Below, piece by piece: positions 1 to 7,008 of a DNA stretch of 7,062 bases. The stretch comes from Desulfocapsa sp. (GTDB lineage: Bacteria > Desulfobacterota > Desulfobulbia > Desulfobulbales > Desulfocapsaceae): NCBI GenBank assembly GCA_029942265.1, contig JAOZTO010000129.1, positions 1-7,062 of the forward strand, in the 5' to 3' direction. Position numbers and translations under genes: made by a program. The number at the start of each line of letters is the position of its first letter. Position 1 is the stretch's first letter. A model generated the notes under the pieces. It saw only the letters and a list, made by a program, of their open reading frames with translations. It had not been told where the DNA came from and made no database searches.

Positions 1-32
1 AGTTACTATTTAGTGTTTTGCCAATTAAAACA

Positions 33-38
33 GAGGAA
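33..38 (+). promoter_or_regulatory. Ribosome-binding site deciding the hemH start
   Basis: GAGGAA lies 7 nt upstream of the ATG at 46 and is the only purine-rich Shine-Dalgarno-like sequence near the gene start. It favours ATG 46 over the in-frame GTG at 13, which has only 12 nt of window upstream and no visible ribosome-binding site. Confidence 0.7.
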
Positions 39-45
39 AATCAGC

Positions 46-993
46 ATGCAAAAAGAACAAACAGGAGTTGTACTTCTTAATATGGGCGGGCCGGAAAAGC
101 TAGCCGATGTACGCCCCTTTCTTTATAATCTTTTTTCAGATCGGGAAATCATTCGCCTTGGCCCATCTTGTATGCAAAAACCGCTGGCATGGTTTATTTC
201 AAGAAGACGTGCTCCAAAGAGCATGAAAACATACGAAAAGATCGGCGGCGGATCGCCACTCACCAAGATCACTTTATCTCAGGGAAAAGCCCTTGAAGAA
301 ATGCTCAGGGAACATGGTGATTATACAGTTGTATCTGCCATGCGTTACTGGTTTCCAAATACTGAAACAGCACTCAACACACTATTCAAAAAAGGAATCA
401 CCAAAATCATAGCGCTGCCACTGTATCCCCATTATTCTCGTGCAACTACTGGATCTTCTGTGCGAGAGCTTAAAAACACACTCAGCACAATGAGTAGCAA
501 TGTTGATTTAACTGTGATTGATTCATGGCAAAATGAACCTGGCTACGTTGCAACAGTGGCTGCAAATATCATAAAAGCTGCGACAGCATTTGAGCAGAAA
601 GACGTTCAGGTGGTTTACAGTGCCCACAGCCTTCCGGTATCATTTATAGAAGATGGTGATCCCTATGTAGATCACATAAAGGAAACGATCAAACTGGTGG
701 AAAAGATAACTAATCTTTCTGGAAAACTCTGTTTCCAGAGTAGATCAGGCCCTGTGGAATGGCTTTCTCCTTCAACACCTGAAATGCTTGGGATGCTTGC
801 CGCAGAAGGATGCAAAAACATACTTATGGTACCAATTAGTTTTGTTTCAGATCATGTAGAAACTTTATATGAAATCGACATGCTGTATCATGACCAGGCA
901 AGTGAACTGGGAATGCGGCTTCAATCCAGCGAATCAATGAACTGTAATCCTACTTTTATTAGCTGTTTAAAAGATCTTATTTTAGCAGTCTAA
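46..993 (+). CDS. hemH: Ferrochelatase (HemH)
   Basis: Inserts Fe2+ into a porphyrin at the end of heme synthesis (protoporphyrin IX to protoheme in the classical pathway); ferrochelatases are soluble or loosely membrane-associated. The 315-residue product has the usual bacterial length and carries the family motifs in order: N-terminal GVVLLNMGGP (residues 7-16), GGGSPL (67-72), AMRYWFPNT (98-106), LPLYPHYSRATTGSS (124-138), YSAHSLP with the metal-site His194 (191-197), FQSRSGPVEWLSP (230-242), and ISFVSDHVETLYEID (264-278) with the conserved acidic residue Glu272. The ATG at 46 is chosen because GAGGAA precedes it and because family N-termini begin just before the GVVLLN strand; an in-frame GTG at 13 would add 11 uncharacteristic residues. 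The gene is convergent with rodA, 49 nt away, and functionally unrelated to it. Whether the substrate is protoporphyrin or coproporphyrin cannot be read from the sequence. Its promoter is not in the window. Confidence 0.95.
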   Translation: MQKEQTGVVLLNMGGPEKLADVRPFLYNLFSDREIIRLGPSCMQKPLAWFISRRRAPKSMKTYEKIGGGSPLTKITLSQGKALEEMLREHGDYTVVSAMRYWFPNTETALNTLFKKGITKIIALPLYPHYSRATTGSSVRELKNTLSTMSSNVDLTVIDSWQNEPGYVATVAANIIKAATAFEQKDVQVVYSAHSLPVSFIEDGDPYVDHIKETIKLVEKITNLSGKLCFQSRSGPVEWLSPSTPEMLGMLAAEGCKNILMVPISFVSDHVETLYEIDMLYHDQASELGMRLQSSESMNCNPTFISCLKDLILAV

Positions 994-1003
994 ACAATGG
1001 ATA

Positions 1004-1020
1004 TTTTTACGACACCATCA
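1004..1020. repeat. Possible solo end of the 4098-4252 repeat family
   Basis: TTTTTACGACACCATCA matches the right end of the mreD-mrdA repeat, TTTTTACGAATCCATCA (4237-4253), at 15 of 17 positions. It lies in the short convergent gap between hemH and rodA, just after the hemH stop. No partner arm is visible nearby, so it would be a remnant or a chance match to an AT-rich word. The rest of the 994-1042 gap shows no convincing terminator. Confidence 0.35.
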
Positions 1021-1042
1021 AATATAACTACTGTGAATTATT

Positions 1043-2167
1043 TCACTTATCAGCATTCTGCCCTACCTGAAACCGACGCATTCTAACATTCATCAAAATC
1101 CCAAGCCCAAATAAAGTGGTGAGCAGTGAAGATCCGCCATAGCTCACCAACGGTAAAGGAATACCAACGACAGGAAGAAAGCCAAGTATCATCAACAGAT
1201 TAATCACAGCCTGCCAAAATATCAGCATCACTACACCGAAAGAAAGAAACACTCCAAAACGGTCTCGTGCAGTCATAGCCGCATACAACCCCCAGAAAAG
1301 CATGCAAAAATAGACGCTCAAAAAAGTAACACTTCCGGCAAAGCCCATTTCCTCACTCCATACCGCAAATGCAAAATCTGTATGTCGTTCTGGAAGAAAA
1401 TGCAGATGCCCCTGCGTACCTTCAAGGTATCCCTTACCGCTGAACTCACCACTGCCAACAGCAATTTTCGACTGAAGAATCTGATACCCTTGTCCCATAG
1501 GATCTTTTGCAGGATTGAGCAGTGTTTCAATTCTACGCTTCTGATACTCTTTTAAGAGATATAACCATGCAAACACACCGGCTGCACTGCAAAGTATCAG
1601 GCCAAGGCCATAGGTCTGCCAACGAACTTTGGCAAAAACAGTCATGGACACAAAGATAATGCCAAGCATCAAGGCCGTTCCAAGATCAGGTTGTTTTAGG
1701 ATCAGAAGAAATGGTAATAAGGTCAACAGCACAGGTGTAACCATATCTCTGATACCATACCCACCCGGCTGTTCCTTACGGGAATAATAGCTGGCCAATG
1801 TTACGACCAGTGCCAATTTGGCAAGTTCTGAGGGTTGAAGCTTAAAAAGTCCCAGGTTAATCCAACGTTGTGCACCACCTGCACTGTTCCCCGCAAAAAG
1901 AACAAAAAGAAGGAGTAAAACAATCAAAATATAAAAAGGATAGTTCCAAAAATGGAGTTCTCTGTAATCAAAACAGAGGATAAAAACGATAGAGGCCAAC
2001 CCGAGAAGAAATAGATAACACTGCTTGATATAAGGTGGTATTCCGTATGGTAACGGTGGATATGAGGCACTATATAAATTCATCAGAGCCATACCGCAAA
2101 CGCCCATCAGTATGGCCAGTAAAATCCAATCAAAGCTATATAATAATCTTCTATCTATTCGTGGCAT
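1043..2167 (-). CDS. rodA: Rod-shape SEDS peptidoglycan glycosyltransferase RodA
   Basis: Polytopic inner-membrane SEDS protein that polymerises glycan strands from lipid II during lateral-wall elongation, working as a pair with PBP2. The 374-residue product has about ten hydrophobic segments and the SEDS landmarks: GGAQRWINLG-FKLQPSELAKLAL (97-120), KQPDLGTALML (158-168), the extracellular loop GYLEGTQGHLHFLPERHTDFAF (246-267) with Asp264 as the probable catalytic residue, and PLVSYGGSS (339-347). The GTQGHLHFLPERHTDF loop and the mrdA neighbour point to RodA rather than FtsW. It is the last gene of the mre operon: the ATG follows the mrdA TAG after 2 nt (GAGTAGTTATG), so translation is probably coupled to mrdA. 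It faces hemH convergently and no strong terminator is visible after its stop. Confidence 0.96.
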   Translation of the reverse strand: MPRIDRRLLYSFDWILLAILMGVCGMALMNLYSASYPPLPYGIPPYIKQCYLFLLGLASIVFILCFDYRELHFWNYPFYILIVLLLLFVLFAGNSAGGAQRWINLGLFKLQPSELAKLALVVTLASYYSRKEQPGGYGIRDMVTPVLLTLLPFLLILKQPDLGTALMLGIIFVSMTVFAKVRWQTYGLGLILCSAAGVFAWLYLLKEYQKRRIETLLNPAKDPMGQGYQILQSKIAVGSGEFSGKGYLEGTQGHLHFLPERHTDFAFAVWSEEMGFAGSVTFLSVYFCMLFWGLYAAMTARDRFGVFLSFGVVMLIFWQAVINLLMILGFLPVVGIPLPLVSYGGSSLLTTLFGLGILMNVRMRRFQVGQNADK

Positions 2168-2169
2168 AA

Positions 2170-4077
2170 CTACTCACTCTTGTTTTCTTCAGCTGCAGCC
2201 TTGGCTTCAGCCGCTAATCGCAGAGGTTCTTCAAAATAGGCTGCAAGAATGGCGCGAGCAACTGGGCCTGCACTAGATCCGCCATGTAGACCATGCTCCA
2301 CAAGCACAGTCACTGCAATTTCTGGATCTTCGGCTGGAGCATAGCAGGTAAACCAAGCATGATCGCGAAACTTGTAAGGAATATCTTCTTCCTTTAGGTG
2401 TTTGTACTGTTTCAATCGTACAACTTGAGCCGTTCCTGTTTTTCCACCGATGGTCAATCCTTTAATTCGAACTTTTCTTGCTGTTCCACGTCGCCCCTGA
2501 ACAACTTCTTCCATTCCTTCACGAATCAATTTCAAATATCCATTATCATCCTTGAATTCGCTAGCGACAATAGGCTCGAATTGATCAACTACTTTGCCTT
2601 CAGGGTTTGTCACTTTTTCTATCACCTGGGGGACGTACTGTTTTCCTCCATTGGCAATAGCAGCGGTCATCAAACATATCTGGAGAGGCGTTGTAAGGTT
2701 GAACCCCTGACCAATAGCAACGGAAAGTGTCTCCCCTTCCTGCCATTTCTGCTTACGGTTTTTCTTCTTCCATGCTTTTGTTGGGGCGAGTCCAGATTTT
2801 TCGTGCTCCATTTCTATGCCTGATTTATGTCCAAGCCCAAACATATTTGCAATTTCAGCTAGCTTGTCAACACCTGCACGTAAACCAACCTGATAAAAAT
2901 AGACATCACAAGATTCAGAAATGGCACGCTTTAGATCCACTGCCCCGTGCCCACCACGTTTCCAGCAATGATAGCGACGATTTCCAAAATAATAGTGTCC
3001 AGGACAATAGAACACTGTATCTTTAGTTATAACACCACTGGACAAGCCAGCTATTGCGGTCATCATCTTGTAGGTTGACCCGGGAGGATACATTGCCTGT
3101 ACCACCTTATTAATCAAGGGATGTTTAGGATTTTCCAGCAAAGCGTTCCAGTTTTTATGCGAGATACCTCCAACAAACTGATTAATGGGAAGAACAGGAT
3201 TTGACGCAAGAACTAGCATACGTCCCGTTTTCACTTCCATCGCAACAACTGCACCAGCTTTATCACCAGCATCCATCAGATCTTCAGCCACCTTTTGAAG
3301 CTCAGCATCAAGTGTCAGTTGTATGGTATTACCAGGCAATGGCTCGATATTTTTCAAGAGTTGCTGTTCAAATCCTCTGGCGTTCACCTCCGAAGAACTA
3401 CTTCCTTTTTCGCCCCGTAGATCAGCCTCGCGCAGTCGCTCCAGTCCCATTTTCCCAATTAGATCACCACCTGTGTATATTTCACTATTTCTATTTGCAA
3501 GTTCTTTTTTGCTGATCTCGCCAAGATACCCTATGGCATGAGCGGCAAGATTGTTATAATGATAAACACGGGCGGGAATAGTCTCAATACGAATACCTGG
3601 GAACTCCTGGTTATGGTTTTCAACATAAGCAAGGGTTTCCCAATCAACATCTTCCAGCAGACGGATGGGTAAATGTTTGGGTTTATGTTCTGCATCTCTC
3701 AATTTATCCCACAATCTGGAGATGTCCAAATCAAGAGCAAGGGCAATGTTCTTCAGTAACTTATCAACATCATTGGAATCCTCACGAACTAGAACCACAT
3801 TAAAAGATGGCTTGTTCGTTACCATCTCACGCCCCATCCTGTCTTCAATACTTCCACGGGGCGCAGCAACTTCACGCATTCGTACCCGATTATTTTCAGA
3901 ACGATTTCTGTACTCTTCTCCTTTATAGATCTGAAGAAACCAAAGTCGTCCCACAATAATTGCTGCAAAAAACAGAATGAGTAAGGCAGCAAAAAAAATT
4001 CGTTTTTTTAATGAATCAAGTTCAGCATCATCATGCTCAACAATTTCATCAAGATTTTTATATCTAGACCACTTCAT
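2170..4077 (-). CDS. mrdA: Penicillin-binding protein 2, elongation-specific transpeptidase
   Basis: Monofunctional class B PBP that crosslinks peptidoglycan in the periplasm and partners with RodA. The 635-residue product has a short cytoplasmic N-terminus, one membrane anchor (about 26-49), a pedestal/dimerisation region (about 60-245, including AAPRGSIEDRMGREMVTN at 71-88), and the transpeptidase domain. Active-site motifs are all present: STYK with nucleophile Ser334 and Lys337, SCD (389-391, the SxD form common in PBP2), and KTGT (546-549). The family segment CWKRGGHG (371-378) is present. Cys358, Cys371, His377 and Cys390 occupy a probable zinc site (see findings). The C-terminal tail after about 618 is Ala/Glu-rich and low in complexity. 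The ATG at 4077 has AGGTGA 10 nt upstream; that ribosome-binding site lies in one copy of a 10-bp direct repeat flanking an inserted element. rodA follows after 2 nt. Confidence 0.96.
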   Translation of the reverse strand: MKWSRYKNLDEIVEHDDAELDSLKKRIFFAALLILFFAAIIVGRLWFLQIYKGEEYRNRSENNRVRMREVAAPRGSIEDRMGREMVTNKPSFNVVLVREDSNDVDKLLKNIALALDLDISRLWDKLRDAEHKPKHLPIRLLEDVDWETLAYVENHNQEFPGIRIETIPARVYHYNNLAAHAIGYLGEISKKELANRNSEIYTGGDLIGKMGLERLREADLRGEKGSSSSEVNARGFEQQLLKNIEPLPGNTIQLTLDAELQKVAEDLMDAGDKAGAVVAMEVKTGRMLVLASNPVLPINQFVGGISHKNWNALLENPKHPLINKVVQAMYPPGSTYKMMTAIAGLSSGVITKDTVFYCPGHYYFGNRRYHCWKRGGHGAVDLKRAISESCDVYFYQVGLRAGVDKLAEIANMFGLGHKSGIEMEHEKSGLAPTKAWKKKNRKQKWQEGETLSVAIGQGFNLTTPLQICLMTAAIANGGKQYVPQVIEKVTNPEGKVVDQFEPIVASEFKDDNGYLKLIREGMEEVVQGRRGTARKVRIKGLTIGGKTGTAQVVRLKQYKHLKEEDIPYKFRDHAWFTCYAPAEDPEIAVTVLVEHGLHGGSSAGPVARAILAAYFEEPLRLAAEAKAAAEENKSE

Positions 4078-4087
4078 TTATTCAAGT

Positions 4088-4097
4088 TCACCTAAAT
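4088..4097. repeat. Left direct repeat (probable target duplication); carries mrdA ribosome-binding site
   Basis: TCACCTAAAT here is identical to 4251-4260 on the other side of the inverted-repeat element. Read on the minus strand it is ATTTAGGTGA, and its AGGTGA (4088-4093) is the only good Shine-Dalgarno for mrdA, 10 nt before the ATG. Identity stops exactly after 10 nt on both sides, as expected for a target-site duplication. Confidence 0.7.
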
Positions 4098-4252
4098 GAC
4101 AAGTTCGTAAAAAGTCTAAAGTTGAGATGGATTTGTAAAAAACTTCATATTCGAGGCACGAAAATTTACTATCATTTCGGCGTACTAGAGTACGTTGAAA
4201 TGATATTAAATTTGCAGTAACGAAGAAGCTGAAGAGTTTTTACGAATCCATC
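4098..4252. mobile_element. Non-coding inverted-repeat element (MITE- or REP-like) between mreD and mrdA
   Basis: No coding frame of note. Long imperfect arms, 4126-4185 and 4190-4252, surround the loop TAGA (4186-4189). The outer 16 nt of the arms (GATGGATTyGTAAAAA) agree except for one base, the inner 24 nt ending in CGTAC agree at 21 positions, and the middle is diverged. The left side has an extra leading unit, GACAAGTTCGTAAAAAGTC (4098-4116), that repeats the arm motif in direct orientation about 28 nt away. The outermost ends, GAnnnnTTCGTAAAAA on the left and the same on the reverse strand of the right, align as terminal inverted repeats. The element is flanked by a 10-bp direct repeat. 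The right boundary could be 4250 or 4252, because the terminal TC belongs equally well to the element or to the duplication. It has the size and build of a non-autonomous transposable element or palindromic intergenic repeat. The family was not identified and no transposase is present in the window. Confidence 0.75.
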
Positions 4253-4260
4253 ACCTAAAT
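4251..4260. repeat. Right direct repeat (probable target duplication); carries mreD stop codon
   Basis: Second copy of TCACCTAAAT, flanking the element on the mreD side. On the minus strand it reads ATTTAGGTGA and supplies the last mreD codons and the TGA stop (4251-4253). Only one copy would have existed before insertion, serving as both mreD terminus and mrdA ribosome-binding site. Confidence 0.7.
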
Positions 4261-4784
4261 TGATTTCCACCACTTCGCTTCAACCTTCTGGAAGCCATAC
4301 GCCGTGTTGTCAGTTTTTCGTACAACCAGTTAAAAAAAACGAAACAGGGAATGGCGGCCACAAGAATAATAAGCGTTTCCTGTACTACTCTTGACCAAGA
4401 CCAGGGAGGCAGTGCTTCTGGCTGAGTCATAAGGAAAAAAAGATAGAAAAAACACTGTACAATAAAATAACTTACTCCAACCAAGGGAATTTGAAACACT
4501 GTATCCTTTACAGAACTATTCTGACGGAGGAATTTTACAATGGAAAAAACAAGCACGGCGAGCAATGGATAGGTTCCCAAAAAAACACCAGACGACACAT
4601 CCAGAAGCCACCCAAGTAAAAATGCAAGCAGAAGACCAGTTGCCCAGCTAAACCTATAGGCTACAAATACGACCAGTATAAAAACAAGATCTGGTCGCCC
4701 CAGCCAGTGTGGAAAATAATGGAAAATTGTTGTTTGAATCGCAGTGAGAATAAATCCAACTAGAAGAAAACAGAGTGTTGTCAT
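4251..4784 (-). CDS. mreD: Rod shape-determining membrane protein MreD
   Basis: Small polytopic inner-membrane protein that works with MreC to link MreB filaments to the wall-synthesis enzymes. The 177-residue product is a usual length for MreD. It has about five hydrophobic segments (roughly 4-22, 32-46, 49-62, 70-85, 97-118 and 133-154, some of which may pair into one helix), the family-like WLLDVSSGVFLGTYPL stretch (59-74), and a basic C-terminal tail (RRMASRRLKR). MreD sequences diverge strongly, so the call rests on both the hydrophobic pattern and the position directly after mreC. The ATG is 2 nt after the mreC TAA (GAGTAATTATG), implying coupled translation. Its TGA stop falls within the direct repeat at the edge of an inserted inverted-repeat element, which separates it from mrdA by 173 nt in an otherwise tight operon. 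Confidence 0.92.
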   Translation of the reverse strand: MTTLCFLLVGFILTAIQTTIFHYFPHWLGRPDLVFILVVFVAYRFSWATGLLLAFLLGWLLDVSSGVFLGTYPLLAVLVFSIVKFLRQNSSVKDTVFQIPLVGVSYFIVQCFFYLFFLMTQPEALPPWSWSRVVQETLIILVAAIPCFVFFNWLYEKLTTRRMASRRLKRSGGNQFR

Positions 4785-4786
4785 AA

Positions 4787-5674
4787 TTACTCTTGAAGCG
4801 AAGGGGATGATTGCCGGAACTCCTCAATTACCAACTGCTCCTCAGAAAGATTAATGTAAAGTTGTTCCAGACGGTTAAAGTCAACCGCAGGCATTACTTC
4901 AATTTCCTGAAACATACCTCGGCGCTTAGAGTATACTTTACTTACTGTTCCAAGGGTTATGCTAGGTGGAAAGACCCCACCAATGCCTGCTGTAACAATG
5001 CGGTCGCCTTCCTTCACATCTGCGTTCTTTAATACGTACTGAAGAATATAGCCCTGCTCCCCAGCACCCTTGAGAATACCCCGCACCCGACTCTTTTGGA
5101 CAATAGCATCAATAGCACTTGAAGGTGCATTGGCAAGCAATATTTTAGAGTAGTTATCAGATACTTGTACCACCTGTCCCACAACACCGCGAGAATTCCT
5201 AGCCACCATTCCCTTGACCACACCATCATTTTTTCCACGATCAACAATTAATGTCTGGAACCAAAATGATGGATCCTTCCCCACTACCCGTGCCATTAAT
5301 GATGGAAAGCTCACTTTCCTTTTAAAGGCGAGTTCAGTTTCTAAAAATCTATTTCTGGAATATGCAGAACGATATTCATCAAGTTGCGTATGGTAAGTAG
5401 CAAGCTCTTGACGTAATTGATTATTCTCTTCTTGTAAATTCCAGAGACTGATATATCTATTTTTGATCCGGATAGTGCTAAGGGAGATCTTTGTGAAAAC
5501 TGCCTGAAGCGGTCCAAGCCCCTCTAAGGTAATCTGGTGAAAGAAACCAAATCGTCCTCCTGTAGCCGAACCAAGTAACAAAAAAATAAGAACAATAAAG
5601 AGTACAAAGAGCAGAAAAATACGACCTACCCTATTGGGAGTCTTCTTTTTTCTATCATTATTCTTCTTTCTCAC
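4787..5674 (-). CDS. mreC: Rod shape-determining protein MreC
   Basis: Bitopic inner-membrane protein whose periplasmic part self-associates and activates PBP2-RodA. The 295-residue product has a very basic N-terminus (RKKNNDRKKK, residues 2-11), one membrane segment (about 18-35), a heptad-like coiled coil (about 70-120), then the paired beta-barrel domains. Characteristic segments are DPSFWFQTLIVDRGKNDGV (134-152), GVVGQVVQVSDNYSKILL (163-180) and GDRIVTAGIGGVFPPSITLG (223-242). The start is GTG at 5674: the codon just upstream is an in-frame TGA and no in-frame ATG occurs until deep in the protein, so GTG is the only reasonable start. The nearest Shine-Dalgarno-like sequence, GAGAG 6 nt upstream, is weak, while a perfect one sits about 60 nt away at the mreB stop. 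Third partner in mreBCD; mreD follows after 2 nt. Confidence 0.95.
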   Translation of the reverse strand: MRKKNNDRKKKTPNRVGRIFLLFVLFIVLIFLLLGSATGGRFGFFHQITLEGLGPLQAVFTKISLSTIRIKNRYISLWNLQEENNQLRQELATYHTQLDEYRSAYSRNRFLETELAFKRKVSFPSLMARVVGKDPSFWFQTLIVDRGKNDGVVKGMVARNSRGVVGQVVQVSDNYSKILLANAPSSAIDAIVQKSRVRGILKGAGEQGYILQYVLKNADVKEGDRIVTAGIGGVFPPSITLGTVSKVYSKRRGMFQEIEVMPAVDFNRLEQLYINLSEEQLVIEEFRQSSPSLQE

Positions 5675-5735
5675 TCAAAACTCTCATCAGGGTAAACCCT
5701 ACTTTATGTATTGGTGATTTGGGTATGGTAAAAAT

Positions 5736-5741
5736 ACCTCC

Positions 5742-5743
<2 letters not shown>
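5736..5743 (-). promoter_or_regulatory. Orphan strong Shine-Dalgarno at the mreB stop
   Basis: The minus strand reads TAAGGAGGT, in which the mreB TAA overlaps a perfect anti-16S match AAGGAGGT. No ATG, GTG or TTG lies within normal distance downstream, and the mreC GTG is about 61 nt further on. The sequence is certain; any function is unknown. It could be a ribosome standby site for mreC or a relic of an older gene start. Confidence 0.5.
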
Positions 5744-6793
<1,050 letters not shown>

Positions 6794-6807
6794 AATCAAC
6801 ATTTTAA

Positions 6808-6836
6808 ACATAGTTCATGGTTCCCATCAACTATGT
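6808..6836. promoter_or_regulatory. 29-nt hairpin/dyad in the presumed mreB leader
   Basis: ACATAGTT (6808-6815) pairs with AACTATGT (6829-6836). Inside it, ATGG (6817-6820) pairs with CCAT (6824-6827) around a 3-nt loop, with a single opposed mismatch between the two blocks. This gives 12 base pairs in 29 nt. Neither strand has a T-run directly after the stem, so it is not a standard intrinsic terminator. It may be a 5' stem-loop in mreB mRNA or a dyad operator. Confidence 0.55.
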
Positions 6837-6852
6837 CCCACGAAAAAAAACG

Positions 6853-6882
6853 ATTATGTAAAACTTCAATTCATAGCATCAG
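6853..6882 (-). promoter_or_regulatory. Tentative mreB operon promoter
   Basis: On the minus strand, CATAAT (6853-6858) resembles a -10 box, preceded by TTTTA. CTGATG (6877-6882) is the nearest possible -35, at an 18-nt spacing, and matches TTGACA only at its TGA core. Transcription would start near 6846, within a run of eight T's. The location before the leader hairpin is sensible, but the -35 is poor, so this is a guess. Confidence 0.25.
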
Positions 6883-6969
6883 TACACACAATTTTTAATC
6901 TTACCAAAACTTTCCTTCATTTTCAATGAAATATGGTCTTCAGAGAGTAAGAAAGCACCTGAAAAATCA

Positions 6970-6998
6970 TTGACACCTTTTCAAAAGCTTGGTAAATA
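6970..6998 (+). promoter_or_regulatory. sigma70-type promoter of the tRNA-Ala gene
   Basis: A perfect -35 TTGACA (6970-6975) is followed, after a 17-nt spacer, by TAAATA (6993-6998) as a partial -10. An A-rich stretch (6961-6966) lies just upstream of the -35. The predicted start is near 7005, a few bases before the mature tRNA 5' end, as is typical for tRNA genes. Confidence 0.7.
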
Positions 6999-7008
6999 GA
7001 CAATTAAT

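Noticed and set aside
13..45. In-frame GTG at 13 as an alternative hemH start.
   Set aside because: It has no visible ribosome-binding site, and the extra 11 residues do not resemble ferrochelatase N-termini; ATG 46 has GAGGAA at a good spacing.
1033..1046. GTGAA-TTAT-TTCAC inverted repeat at the hemH-rodA convergence, considered as a shared terminator.
   Set aside because: The stem is only 5 bp, AT-rich, overlaps the rodA stop and has no adequate T-run on either side.
5689..5700. Palindrome AGGGTAAACCCT between mreB and mreC.
   Set aside because: The stem is 4-5 bp with a 2-4 nt loop, too short to stand as a terminator, and as an operator it lacks any second site.
6808..6836. The leader hairpin as an intrinsic terminator for either strand.
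   Set aside because: The sequence after the stem is TTAAAATG on the minus strand and CCCACGA on the plus strand, not a T-run; the T8 tract lies before the stem in the mreB direction.
6916..6930. Dyad TTCATT-TTC-AATGAA in the mreB-tRNA gap, considered as an operator.
   Set aside because: Arms this short and AT-rich are common by chance, and it has no clear position relative to either promoter.
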